Below are positions 44,550 through 57,139 of a stretch of DNA of 64,000 nt, in pieces (positions within the stretch are counted from its first letter, which is position 1; each line of letters begins with the position of its first letter). The DNA is from Cytospora piceicola (Eukaryota > Ascomycota > Sordariomycetes > Diaporthales > Cytosporaceae). Position numbers and translations under genes: made by a program. The stretch is taken from positions 1,048,315 through 1,112,314 of the forward strand of contig JALQBC010000010.1 of assembly GCA_023375675.1 (NCBI GenBank), given 5' to 3'. Under the pieces are notes generated by a model, which worked only from the letters and a program-made list of their open reading frames with translations, searched no databases and had not been told where the DNA came from.

Positions 44550-47075
44550 TGTGAGGAATCGTGACAAGTAGTAGCCGTATAATGCGTACTTGAGTGTGCA
44601 CCAAAAGGCTGTGCTTATCACCGGTAGTAGCAGCACAAAAGGCCGAGACGGGAATGGGGTCTTTTATAGCCACGACAGCCAAGTGACTGCTTCACCCGCA
44701 TTTGTAATTCATGCTACTTTCGATGATGAGTCGACTACGCCATGAACTTGAAGGTGGTGACACCGTCACATGAACCTGGTGGCCGGTGCTGACGGCCGGT
44801 GCACCCCATTTGCGGTCCGGATAAAGCCCCGAAACATGCATCAAGGTCGAAATATTGTGTCTTGATGAATTAGAGAAAAAGAAAAGGATAATCACCAGGC
44901 CTCCAGGATCCACAACTTCAATAAGCCCGCGCTATCGGATAGGCCAATTCGCTAATGTAATGCAGGCGGCCGAGCTGTTCCCGAAGATATTGACTGAATA
45001 CTTGAGACTCGACTTCCCAAGCCGACTATACAGACACAGTACCTATGATGTGATTACATACCAGCCTGTCAGCCATGGCAGTACGCGGGCTGGGATACTG
45101 GTTGACGGACTCTGAGGACGTTCAAATGTTAGCATGCAGTACATGCAAAACTGTACATTACTGCGTGTTCAGAAGCACATACATATTCATATAGCGCGTA
45201 ATTGTATCATAGCAAATCGTAGCTGCAGACCTTGAAGCAAGGTGAAGCCTGTGGAACAGATAAACTTCAAAAGGGATTTTTATGCCGGAATCGTGAACTT
45301 GAATTGTCAGGATATTCCTTTTTTCATATTGCCCTCGCCGACTGTCCACTGCAGTACGTAACTACTTGATTCTGATCCATTCCCTGCTATCAACATTGAA
45401 TGTTCCCCCTCCAAGGTGGGAGACACGAGTCTCTGGTTGTCCAGGATCGTCGCCACTGACGTTTACGAGGCCCAGGATCTTCCAAGGGGCCCTTGTCCTT
45501 TTATATTATTTACAAAATGGCCCCGGCTGTTAAATTCGCTAAGGCTTGTGCACTTGTTCAGCTGTGCATATGTATACACGTACCTAGGTAATGTACACGT
45601 ACCTAGGTAATGTGCCGAATATTACACGCTGTTTATCCGACGTTTCTGTGATAAATCAGATTGGGAAAGATAAAGAGAGAAAGACAGAGGAGAGATGAAG
45701 GGAAGACTAAAAAGTTCAGGCCCACGAAGCAAGAATCCATATCAAATCGTTGATGTGCCTGAAATAGACTATAGCCAACCCATTGTAACTTGTGTGAAAA
45801 CCCGTGGACTATGGCATTTTACGTTGATCCCGTATTTACTCATGATCGGGGAGATCGAGGAATCTTGAAGCGAGATTGGCCATTCTGACCATTGTACGGA
45901 TCCATCCTTACATATGTACTTACATATATATATATATATACATACATACAGAGCACGGCACTGACTACGGTCGACAACCGAACACTACCCTAGGGTATGT
46001 AAGGGAAAAAAGTAAACAGGGAGAAAGGGAAAAAGGTAGGGGTTCTAGCAGCAAAAGAAGAGTGATTGTCAAGATCTTCGCCCCTCTTGTCAAATCATGA
46101 TAACGCCAATTGACCAATCAATATGCGACATAACATTGAACAAGCCCTTGCCACCGCGATAAAGCCCGCGACGGCGGGGATCATGGAACAACACCGTAGC
46201 CCCATAAATAGGATTATCAATTCAGGGGTCGCAGCAGTAGTGGAAACGGTACCTGCATTAAGCGGTGCCCCCCTGGAAATTGCACATTGGCCTTGGATAC
46301 CACCAGAGTTACCCAGAATTATTTAACATAGCCCTGAAATGCCCTGAACACACACACTCCATGCTGGCCGTCTTTGCCGGGCCCCTTTTCTGTTTGGACG
46401 ATCATGTGGAACAACGGTGGAATCGCCGTCTCCAATCCGTCCTGGATGAAGTCCGTCATGCGAGTGAAAACCCATTCAGGCCATTGAGAGAGGGGAGAGG
46501 TCACAGGCATTGTTGATCCAATCCACACCTTCCTTTTTTTTCTCCGACCGGATCTTTGTCGACTCGAATCTGTCTGATCCGATCCCTTTTTGCCTACTCT
46601 CTCTCTCACACTCACTTGCCACCTCCTCAACCATCCATCCACATCAATATCACCCTGAGTGTTTCACTCACCACACTCCTTTACCCGACACTCCTTTCTC
46701 AATTTTCCCCCGTACTTCTCTTCTCTAATCTTTTGAGCCTCGTTGCGCCAACGCCCGCTTCAAAGGCCGTCCGCTCCCTTGTGACCTTGCTTGTCCACGA
46801 CCTACATCCAGCTATCCGCCATTCGTCATCGTGTGCAGTCCGAGTCTGTCTTTTTGTGTGTGTTTGTGCGTGTATGTGCGTGTATGTTCTTTTTTTTCCT
46901 CCCTACTCTTGGGCTTGAAGGGGAAGGGCGACTGGAGTAGGCATGCAAAGCTGACGGACAACTTAAGGAATTCAAGTCAACGATCCCAGCGAGATATTCC
47001 ATTTGGTTCTTTGCAAACAACCACGCGACCACACTCGGCTTTCTGAGGTGTATTACCTGGATCAGAGTTCGTACG
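44550..47075. other. Long intergenic region
   Basis: 2.5 kb with no supported gene. It contains a 19-bp direct repeat carrying the TACCTAGGTA palindrome (45577-45614), an AT dinucleotide stretch near 45923-45940, and a long CT-rich leader-like region from about 46520 to 46910 ahead of the transglycosylase gene, with a GTGTGT(T)TGT run near 46855. Confidence 0.5.
45577..45614. repeat. 19-bp direct repeat containing two TACCTAGGTA palindromes
   Basis: The unit CACGTACCTAGGTAATGTA is repeated immediately, with one final-base change. The palindromes lie at 45581-45590 and 45600-45609. Confidence 0.85.
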
Positions 47076-48402
47076 ATGCTGGCGACACGCTCATTTCTCC
47101 TCCCGGCCTCCGTGCTGCTAGGTGCAATCCAGCACGTCCTAGCCCAGACGACTACGACATGCAACCCGCTGAATCAGACGGGCTGCCCCACCGACCCGGC
47201 CTTTGGAACCGACTATAACTTCATATTCAACACGACGCCTGCCGAGGGAGCCTGGGAGACTACCGCGGGGACCATAGACTACACCGACAATGGTGCTGAG
47301 TTCACCATCAACGAGCAGGGAGACTCGCCCACCATGCGCACCAAGTTCTACATATTCTTTGGCCGCGTTGAGATCTGGTGGAAAGCGGCTCCTGGTCAAG
47401 GTATCATCTCGTCCATGATGCTGCTGTCCGACGACCTCGACGAGGTCGACTGGGAGTTCCTGGGCGGTAACGGCAGCGTTGTCGAGACGAACTACTTCGG
47501 CAAGGGCTCGGGCAACTACACTTGGGAAGGCGATTATGCTGTCTCCGGTGGCACAACTACGGATTACCACAACTACACCCTTGACTGGACCAACTCAAGC
47601 CTAGACTGGTACATTGACACCGAGCATGTCCGCCACCTGACGCCTGAGGAGGCCAACGATACCTGGAGCTACCCCCAGAGCCCTATGAGGCTGTCCCTTG
47701 GAATTTGGGCCGGTGGTGATCCCAACGAACCTCTTGGTACCATCGAGTGGGCTGGTGGTGAAACCGATTACACAAAGGGTCCCTACACCATGTATGTGCG
47801 GAGCTGCAGTGTCACCGACTACGGCAGGGGAACCGCCTACAACTACACTGACATGTCTGGCACGTGGCAGAGTATCCAGGAAATTAGGTAAGTTCTTCCC
47901 ACCCGAGTCAATCCGTGTTGGCTCCTTGTGTGTGTTCGTGTTTGCTGACCGGAGCCCCCTTTTCTTTCCCGATGACAGCGTCGGATCCAACTCAACCGCC
48001 GCACAAGCAGTCAACGCCGTTCCCGAGAAGAGCGTCTCAGAGAAGTTCGCCGAGCTTCCCTCTGGTGCCAAGATCGCCATATGGGTTTGTTGTGCTGCTG
48101 TCGCCGCCGGCCTGGTCGGCTATGCTGCCTTCTACTGCTTCCGCCAGCGCAAGCAGGGCCAACAGGAGGCGGCCATGGCCGCTCAGATGGCAGATGAGGA
48201 ACGTGTCGAGACGGAGCGCTACCAGGCAGCTGGCTCCAACCCAGACGGGTTCTCAAGCGTGGCAGCTACTCCGGATGAGAAGCTTGGTGCGGCCGCGGCT
48301 TCAAGGCCATTGCTCAACAACAATGCCGCGTCCCAATCTCCCCCTGGCACACCGCAAGCCGGGGGCCGCAATCCCTACAATGATAGCTTTTCGCCCATTT
48401 GA
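47076..48402 (+). CDS. crh: CRH-type GH16 cell-wall chitin-glucan transglycosylase, membrane anchored
   Basis: Two exons (47076-47887 and 47979-48402) give 411 residues. A signal peptide (1-23) precedes a GH16 domain with the catalytic E-x-D-x-E at Glu123-Asp125-Glu127 in DEVDWEFLGG, followed by ETNYFGKG and TLDWTNSSLDWYIDTEHVR as in yeast Crh1/Crh2 and Aspergillus CrhA-E. Cys pairs near the N-terminus (CNPLNQTGCP) may mark a minimal CBM18-like or disulfide region. Family members link chitin to beta-1,6/1,3-glucan at the cell wall. After a Ser/Ala-rich linker, exon 2 encodes a single transmembrane helix (about 302-324, IAIWVCCAAVAAGLVGYAAF) and a 85-residue cytosolic tail rather than a GPI signal, so the enzyme is probably a type I plasma-membrane protein. 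Confidence 0.9.
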
Positions 48403-50115
48403 TTAGAACCCAGTGGTTACGGGAGACCAAGTATGGCAACACCCAAGGGTCACCTGCCTGGGCCTCCCGAATCCTGCATCAAAGATCAGTATGCATGGTT
48501 CTGCCGCTACGGTCCATATGAACGGAGTGGCTTTCCACGGTAGTGCTCCTCGGTCGTCCGCTTATCTTATGGAGGTCAAACTGGCGGCGAGCGCTTCAGA
48601 CAGATGCCACGCCAGATGATGAAGTGGAGGGCGGTGCGAATTTCGAAAACAATTTTCCGATAATTCTTGGGACGGCGTCAGCTCGGGTTTGCGCTTCTTT
48701 TTCCTTCCCTGTACTAGCCATGCCATACTACATACGTATGCTGTCTTCTGCCTTTTAGCGTCTTGCATATGCCCCCTCGCTACAGTACATCGGGCAACAT
48801 GTTCTGCCCGGAGATATCTATCCACGGTCAGGCCAGCTGCGCTTGTGCTAGGTTCATGAACACGAGAATATTTATACCCTATAGTCCAAGCTCGAAATAA
48901 AGATCTTGTTAATTCAGAAGTCGTATGGACTGGCTCTTGCGGAAGCCCCATCGCCATCTCGCAGGTGAACCTCCGTCCTTTTTTCTTTGTAGCAAAACCA
49001 TGTCTAGCGGCCTTGAAGAACCGTCACCAACCCTCGTTATTAGTATGCGTGAAAGGTATATATTGGTATCATGTGTGCCCCATTGCAGCCGCGTGCCGTT
49101 CATATTGCCCTAAATGTGTCTATTCACCAGGTCTTGAGGATATGTAGTGATTCGTCAAAAGGCTTGGAAGAAGCTCGGGTACGGGGATCACACGGTGCAG
49201 GACTCAGAAGAACTGTTCTTACATTCCAGGGCGGACATATGTAAGATGTCCCTGTTTGTAACCACACATCATGTACGTACAACTCATAGGTGGTTGGAGC
49301 CGTGGACTTGGCAGGTCAACTGCTCATTCCCACGTATTTATGATAACATGTGTGTCTCCGTGTGAGTCTATGTTCTTGTAAGTGCGCTTACTTTATTGAT
49401 ATAATTAGTAGCCACTTCAATACTCACGACCATCCTTTAAAATCATGCGTACTACGTACGCACTGCAAGTGTTGTATGCAAACATGAGACTCAGCACCCC
49501 TGAACGGTTCTATTATTTGCTCAGCAACCTTGGAATTACGGGGTAACTACTTGCTTGTGGTCACCATATACTATTCATATGTCAATTGTTTACTGCCAGT
49601 GTCTCATTACCAACGCTGATCCCGCGAGATGACATAGCCAAACAGGCGAACCTTTCCCTTGCCAAGAGTGATACGGATTATCACCACGTGTATAAAATAT
49701 TCCATTAATCGGACCAGCCCCGATACCTGCTGAGAATATCCTTGACCCTGATGCATTCCGAGCGAGACCTGTCCGCACCTGCTAAGCGAAAAGTCATCCT
49801 CTTGAAACGTCAGTAATCAGTCCCATTGCTAAGGCAGACGGCACCGACGAGGTCAAGCTTTTGGGTAACGGTCCTATCTTGAAATGCCATGCCTGACTCT
49901 ACCAGTTGGATCAAATTCCTCAGCAAGGAAAACAGTGATCGGCAGTGACAAGAAGAACATGTTTGGAAGCAAGATAGTGGACGCATTACATACCCATTTG
50001 ATATCACAAGGCGACCTGCATGAATCTATAGATATATAAATAGGTGACACCACACACATCGGCACATCATAGCGCATCCATTGATCGGAGGGATGGTATT
50101 TGGAGCAGCTCGATA
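48403..50115. other. Intergenic region upstream of the transposon
   Basis: 1.7 kb without a supported gene; base composition is ordinary until the transposon boundary at 50124. Confidence 0.5.
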
Positions 50116-50123
50116 AGTCAAAG
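50116..50123. repeat. Left 8-bp target-site duplication of the hAT element
   Basis: AGTCAAAG here is identical to 53166-53173 on the other side of the element. An 8-bp duplication is diagnostic of the hAT superfamily. Confidence 0.9.
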
Positions 50124-53100
50124 CAGCGTGGGCGACAATCTAAACAACTTAAATCTGGGTATAAGAATTGGATTGTTTGCTTAATTAGGGACTTAGATTT
50201 GCCTTCGGCGGCCGTGATTTAATTTAGATTGCCTGATTTGCTTTACTTTTAAGGCTATTACTAAACTACCCTTAGGATCCTCCCTTAGCACTTTAATAAC
50301 TATATTATATTAAGCATTTCCGGGCTTATCTAGTGCCTTTAGCTGCTAATAATTAGCTTAGCTATACTAAAAATTCGCTTATACTCTGCTAAGGCTAATA
50401 GAAGCGATAATATATCGATAGCTAGGCGTGATAGATAAGGGAAGCGTTTAGAATTAGTCTTCTACTTAAGTATAAGATTAAGAGCTAATACGGCTACTTT
50501 TGTTATATAGATTCCGATCTTGTCGACGTTTTTTATAAGGCTGTTAGCTTCGTATAGCTAGTTAGCGTTTATAAGGTTAACGTAATAATTTAAACCTTTA
50601 TCTAGTAACGTTATAAGTAAATCGTAGTCTATATACTCTTTATATATATTTCGGAGGCTTATAATAGCTTTAGCTACCTTATCCTTACTATATTTCTTAT
50701 TTAGCTAGTTTTTTTTAAATAAAAGGTAAAGTAACTAAGTAGACTAGTATATAAGATTTTTATTTATTAATAAGGCGTATTTCTTTAGTTTTTATATAGT
50801 TAGGCCGAAGGACTTACGAATATAGGTAATGTTAAATATTTTAAAGGTAAAATTTAATAAGAAAGCGTCGTTATTATCTATCTTTAGTAAAAAGAATATA
50901 GGCTTTATAGAAACAAACTAGCTAAAGGTAACCTCGATCGTCTTTACTATATTTCTGACTATAATAGATAGAATAATTGTACGGCTACGGCGAGAGGAAG
51001 GGAGAGGTCGATAAAGCCTAAGTAACTAAAAAAGGTATTATTCTGTAATAGTATTATCGTTTAGTTCCCGGCTACCGCTAAAAAAGGTACTATCGAAGTT
51101 CTTATAATAGTAACGTTATTTCTTTTCGAGGTTTTCGATTAGGTTAATTAGAAAAGATAACACTTTAAAGAAGCGAAGCTATCTGCCTTTAAAATACTTA
51201 GTTAACTATTTAAATAGCTAAAGTAGTTTTTTTAACTTAGAAAAAAGTATTTAATCTTCGGGAGAAAGAACGTCTTTAAAGGGAACCTGCTTCGAAACCT
51301 CGTTTTAATAGGCTATTTACTAATAGAACAGATTTAATACCAGGTATAGCTTAAAAGCCTTTTCGATGATACGGAAAATCGAATTCTACCGGGTTTTATT
51401 ATTTAATAGTAGTTAAAGGTCGACGATATCGTTAAAGAGCTAGCTAGCTATAAAGTCTTTTAACTGCTATAAGATATCCCGGAAGGTATTTCGTTTAGCC
51501 GGCGACCGCTTAACCTAAAAGATTAAGTTATAAAGTTTCTTATAAAAGCTTTACCGGCGTTATTTAGTTAGAGTTTCTTTCTTTTAACTAAGGTTTTTTA
51601 AAATAATCGTATAGTTTAAAGATAGGTTAGATTTGTTATTTTTAAAAAAGGCTTAGTATATAAGATTAAAGATATAATTAAAACACCGGAGACGGTAAAT
51701 ACTATAGGCGTAAAGCGGGTTTTTAGTATTTAGTAAAGTAAAAAGATACTTTATATAAGTGTCGTTTATTTTAACGTTATCTTTTATTAAAAACCCGACC
51801 TTAGCCTTAAGACTAAAGCTAGTAATAGCTTCGTTAAGGTATATAGCCTGATTCTTATTAAAGTAGCTGTTATATAGCCGAAGTAGGTAGAGAAGGATAG
51901 TTATAGGTATAAAGGATTCGTCGAGAAAATAGGTTATAATAGCTATAATAAGGTAATAGTTTAATAAGGTTTAAAGGTTAAAAGAAAAATATACTCGAGA
52001 TTTAGCCTTTTATAGCCGTATAATTATTATTACTTTTAACTTCGCGTATATAGCTATTACCTATCTTTATATAGTATCCTTCGATTTAAAAAGGTGTTTA
52101 TCGATAAAGGCTTTATCGAAGAGTAAAAGGAGGTTATAAAAGTAAGGGTATTTTACTATACGGAAAAATATATTAGTATTAACTAGCTATTATATAAGAA
52201 GATTTCTAAACTATTTAATAACGACGATAAGGGTAAGTTATCTTTTTATAAGGCTATTTTACTATAGGTTAAGGATAGACTTTTATCGTTTATATATAGG
52301 TTCGGAACTAGCTTTTTTATTTAGATTTTAAAGGCTATAGCTATAAAGGTGTTTAGCTGTTAATAAGGTTACGTTTTTATTATCGAAAAGGGCTAGAGAT
52401 TTAAAGGTATTATAAAGGCTATAGGCGAACTTCCGGCTAAGCTAAGAGCCGTTAAAGGTAACCTCGATAAAGAAGTAGCTATAGGCGCCGATTTATAAAA
52501 CCTTTTCTTTCTTTCTCTTTATTTATTCCTTTAGTATATAATACTTTTAGTTTTAAAAGGTAATTCGAGGTAAATCGGCTAATTTAGTCGCGAGGATATT
52601 ATATAAATCGAAGGAAATAACCTGCTACGCGACTAATAATAGTTTAGTAGTAAGGATAGTATTTCGTAGCTAGTTAGATAGGCTAGTAGTATTACTATTA
52701 ATCGCGGTTGTACTAAATAGTTTCTTTATCGTAAAGGCTTTAAAATAAGTAATAAATCGAGTAAAAAGACGTTATTTTAGTATAGTTATAAGGGTGTATA
52801 TAAGTAAAAGAAATAGAAGAAAAGTAGTAATAATGCTATAGTGTTAAGGCTAAATAAGGTAAGGTTAAGGGTAGGTCTAATTAGGCTAATTAGAGGCCGT
52901 TATTTCTGCTTACGTAAGATGCGTTACTATTAATAGTAACTAACAGATCTCTTAGACGGCTATTACGGCTAAAATAAATACTTAGATAGGTATATAAATA
53001 GGTATATATAGGTATATATATAGGGCCTAAAAAATATATAAAAATTTGCTAAATATCTAAATCTGATAGCCTTACAGATTTAGCTAATTCCGGGCTAGAT

Positions 53101-53165
53101 TTGAGTTGTTTGTGAGGCTAGATGTGGCGATTTGGATTGCCAGATTTGGATTGTCGCCCACGCTG
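50124..53165. mobile_element. RIP-degraded hAT-superfamily DNA transposon, 3,042 bp
   Basis: The element begins CAGCGTGGGCGACAATC and ends with the exact inverse complement of those 17 bp, flanked by the identical 8-bp duplication AGTCAAAG. Both ends also carry short subterminal repeats of the type GATTTGGATT/AATCTAAA. The interior is strongly AT-rich and almost devoid of CpA and TpG while CpG, GpC and TpA remain, which is the signature of RIP. No open reading frame over 60 codons survives on either strand, so the transposase is dead and I could not recognise its domains. Termini and ends are the best preserved parts. Its length suits a full-length autonomous hAT element rather than a short derivative. 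Confidence 0.92.
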
Positions 53166-53173
53166 AGTCAAAG
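53166..53173. repeat. Right 8-bp target-site duplication of the hAT element
   Basis: AGTCAAAG, identical to 50116-50123. Confidence 0.9.
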
Positions 53174-53797
53174 TCAGGTCAAGAACCCTCAATCAGGACA
53201 GTGGATCATTGCAAGCCAGGCAATCCGGACTCTGATCCATACTTTGGGGTACCTGGCCGTACCGGTTTAAGGCCGACCATTGATGAAACATATTTAAATA
53301 GTTCAGTCCGGGCTTCTGCGACCAGAATGAGGCACAGATATATTGTGCAGACAGCTGAACACATGCCCATTTATTTATATATTCAGTTATTTATAGGAAC
53401 AAAGCCCCCTTGTGATTGTAGCCCCGAGATCCACTTAAAATGCATCGTCCAACGAGGTCGACCAACCGTGTCGACGCATTTCCTCCTTCCCTGTTCAGGG
53501 GCAAGCCCCGCCAGGAGCTCCATGCGCATCAAAGTTGAGACCCACATGATACAGTAGTGTATGTATCTAACTAATTAAGTCAACCAAGTCGTCGTCCAGC
53601 CGCTAGCCTCCAGCTTGTACACATCTCCCTCCTGACTTGTGTATATAATTATCTCAACCAAGAGCTCATACCCAGGCACGGAGGGTTCCAGCGATCTTTT
53701 GTCTTCCGGTCCTCCTCTTCTTGCTTCCATCACTTCCCTCGATCACTTGGATTTGACATCTAACCACGACAAACGACAATTTCGGCTCAAAATCAAC
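53174..53797. other. Promoter region of the EF-hand gene
   Basis: Normal-composition DNA between the transposon and the calmodulin-like gene, with no other coding signal. CT-rich sequence precedes the ATG at 53798. Confidence 0.45.
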
Positions 53798-54776
53798 ATG
53801 GTACGTTATTGCCCGTCGCTTCTCTGAGTGCTGAGAGAATGGTACCCATGGAGCCTTGATTATTCTCATTCCTGGGGGGGTTTATTGGGCTGACACGAGT
53901 GTCTAACATCGAATCCCCTCAGTCTACCACTAAGCATCTGGGCCCCGAGGAGATCGCCATCTTCAGAGAATGCTTCAACGAATATGTGAGTCTGCCTTGA
54001 CAATACACAAAGTATTCAGCAGGGAGACTGATTAGGTCGTAAGGACACTGACCAAGGCGGGAACATCACTGTCGAGGAGTTTGCGCGAGTGATGCGGAAG
54101 ACCAACCCCTCCATCTCTAATGAGGAAGTCTCAAAGATCGTGAGTGAGGTCGACCTGGATGGTGATGGTACGATCAACTTTGATGGTAAGAGAACTAGAG
54201 CCTTCCTTCAGCCAGGATCCCCGCGGCTGGACGTCTGGCCGCAGACAATACAAAAATACCTGCTGAATCATTGATTAATTGACATTTTTTCCTGCTATAA
54301 TCAGAGTTCATCACTATGATGACTGGGCAACCCTACAAGTCTCCCGAGCCAGCTGCTGCAGCCGGGGAGAACAATACGGAGACCGACGATACGCCGCGCG
54401 TCGCAGTGAGCAGTGCAGCAGCGGTCCGGGGCGTCAGCACCGTCTCGGCCAAGCTGCAGCGGCAGCGCCTTGCTAACCAGATATTCAAGGATGCGTGGAT
54501 GGAAATTGATCCGAGCCTCAAGGGATTGATCACTCCAGCCGAGATGAAGCAGGTCGCGGCCAAGACCAGTCTGGTCGTCACTGATTCCGATGTCGAGGAG
54601 ATGGTCGATCCCGCAAGTGGCGAAGGACTCAACATATCCTGTGAGTGCCCCAACACAACTCGACGTGAACAAGTCCAAGCTGCTAATCCTCATCTCTGCT
54701 ATTAGATGATCGATTTCTCGACTTCGCAAAGAGACAAGAGGTTGATGATATCGTGAGTGGCTACGGAGCATCTTAG
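53798..54776 (+). CDS. Calmodulin-like EF-hand protein
   Basis: Five exons (53798-53800, 53923-53989, 54036-54185, 54305-54640, 54706-54776) give 208 residues. Exon 1 is the start codon alone, a known arrangement in fungal calmodulin-type genes. The N-lobe has a degenerate first loop (DTDQGGNITVEE) and one canonical calcium loop (DLDGDGTINFDE) ending in FITMMTG. A Ser/Ala linker of about 50 residues leads to a C-lobe whose loops (DPSLKGLITPAE and DPASGEGLNISY) lack most acidic ligands. So probably one, at most two, calcium sites work. The frame closes only if exon 2 ends at the weak donor GTCTGC; the consensus donor GTGAGT four bases earlier breaks the frame. Either a non-consensus donor is used or the gene carries a small indel. 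Target proteins unknown. Confidence 0.72.
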
Positions 54777-55650
54777 GGGTGATACATCGATGCAGTAGTA
54801 ATCGTATGTACATGCAAGCACACTGCGCCCCGTGCCTTTCACGTTATAGTGCAAGCAATGAAAAGTAACTGCATATATACCTGAGCGGACAGATCCGAGT
54901 GTCGCGAGCTACAATGTGCCGTAACATGCCAGGCGAAAATCCGCGGACGCGTATTCAGAGCCCATCTAGCTCTGGGGGCCCCGCGTACAATATGATGACA
55001 TGCACGTTGCAAATTCAGGTGTTGAAACGTGTGGCCACTCCCTTGATTCGTGAGACACCATCGCTCTTTATTGATAAAGGAGAGCGCAATATTTCCTGCC
55101 TTGAAGGACTGATTCATAGGACTAGATTGGAATGAATACCGGACCTGCAATTACTGCCCCATGCTCTCGCCAGTTATTTATCTTCCTTTTCTTCTTTCTC
55201 CTCGAAGCGTCTTGATCCGTAGTAACCTATCAGAAGTTACACGAAGTACTCGTTGATGAGAGGGGATGGAGTTAGCCCACTGCTATATGCAGGCTTTAGA
55301 ATTGGTGTAAGACAGCCCGGTGGCTTGGATGTCGATGCCCTCTGGGGCGTTGCAGGGCCAGGGCCAGCACATTTTTACATGTTGGACTATATTGTCGGGT
55401 ACTTCCCATGAAGGGCGGTTGAATCAAACAAGCTCCAAGTTGGATGGCATGGAAAGTGCAATCTAGGTCCGTGACGATGTGAGCACTGGAGTTAAGAGCC
55501 TTACCACACGTATCTTGAGAATGACAGTGCAATATATATAGATGGCATTCCAAAGAACACATCTTGCTAATTCTGATGATTCATAGTACTCTTGGGTAGC
55601 TGCAAGGCCGCCAATATTCTCCGGCCTCTTGTTTACCTTGAGCCATCAAC
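54777..55650. other. Intergenic region
   Basis: No supported gene or repeat between the EF-hand gene and the decayed DUF3431 gene. Confidence 0.5.
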
Positions 55651-56690
55651 ATGGCATTCAGCGCCTATCCCGACCCCCGCCCCCCAGGCTCACGCAATCC
55701 CTCGTTTCCCCTCTCCAACGCGTATCATGCCGCCACGGAAACGCCATACCTCTTCATCACCACTATAACCGTGGTCCTGTTGTTTGTTGATAATGCATGT
55801 ATACAACCATGGAAAATTTACCGTAATACTAGCTATCGAGACCTGCAAGCTATCATCCCAGGCGCCGTCCGTGAACCTGCGTCGCTACCAGGTCCCAGGA
55901 TGATATATCATGGGCCGAGAGGTTCAAGGAGAACATTCCTAATATCAGGGTCATCCGATATATCAGTGACGAAATGCAGGCTCAATACCAGCCCAACGTG
56001 CCATACAAGGGTATAGAGGCCACTATACCCTACACGTATTTTCGCAACTTCTACGACGACATGCCAGACATTTTCCTCCTTACCCATTCGCAAGATGTAT
56101 CCTGGCATAGTGAGCGCATATTTGGCCGCTCCAAAGTCAATCTCCTGAACCGCATCTATCTCGAAGCTGTTTTGGAAAGGGGCTAGGCCAACCTGGTTGT
56201 CAACTCTGGGTAGCAAGAACCATAGCTTACCTCGTGCCATAACGACGACAGCCGAACGTACAAAACCAGCGAGGCAGCTCTCAAGCCAGGCAGCGGGAAC
56301 AGGACGTGGCATTCAAGGAGTTCTTTGGGACTCCGAAGCCGAAATCTTCCTCGCGACTCCATGCTGCTCGCAGTTGGCAGTATTCAGTGACACCATCCGC
56401 AAGGTGCCGCACCCGTAGTCCCAACACCATATTGACTGGCTTGTGATACACGCTGGTGGTGGACCTCGGTCCCCAAGGACATGGGAGCATCTTTGGCAAT
56501 ATTAATTCTGGGCATAGGCCTCGACTGTCCCCGTCCGTGGCGGGCGTACCGTCGAATGTATGGGATCTGTTTTGAGGGTGAGGTTGGCTATAAAGGGTAC
56601 TGGGACCTTTTGAACAAGAGACACGCTCTGCTCCAGGAGTTAAGGGGGATGGGAGACAAAGACGACGCATGCATGTCTTCTTTAAATCTG
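55651..56690 (+). pseudogene. Decayed DUF3431-family protein gene
   Basis: Parts of a DUF3431 protein occur in the right order but in several frames. An N-terminal membrane anchor (YLFITTITVVLLFVDNA) starts at ATG 55651. After a frameshift near 55880 comes VATRSQDDISWAERF and IPYTYFRNFYDDMPDIFLL with SWHSERIF to a TAG at 56184. Further stops follow, then FFGDSEAEIFLATPCCSQLA with VFSDTIRKVP, more stops, and finally MYGICFEGEVGYKGYW near 56558 as the family C-terminus. The CC-Q and W-H motifs are typical of the family, whose function is not established. At least four stops and two frameshifts mean it cannot encode the full protein. Confidence 0.75.
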
Positions 56691-56983
56691 GCCAGATTGG
56701 CCGTCTCAGTAGTTCGAAGAGTATACACGCCGGAGAGGACTGATGTTAACACATATACTGTTCATATTCCATTATCACCGTTGAATTGGGCAAAGCCCGG
56801 TACAGTAACTCAGTGGTTTCTACATGGTTATTCGTCTTACAGACTGCGGATAGTAGGTAGATACAACAAGTAACCGATGCTTTGATGTGTATGCCGGCCA
56901 CCTACCCAGATAGGTAACGTGCCCCGACAACCTGAGGTGGTCATGCTGAGATCTCATTTGGGCAGGTCACTCGGCTACGTAAC

Positions 56984-56993
56984 TACCTAGGTA
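56984..56993. promoter_or_regulatory. TACCTAGGTA palindrome
   Basis: Exact copy; another exact copy lies at 57140-57149. Confidence 0.4.
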
Positions 56994-57139
56994 GGTAATA
57001 TATGAGGACCAAGGCATTTCAGTTCACCTGGGCAACGTTGCCCGAAATAGTATCGTGAAATAATTACGTATATGACGTCACGAGCCACCCACCAGTGTCA
57101 TTACCATGATCTCTACCTACCCAGGTACTACCCAGTAAA

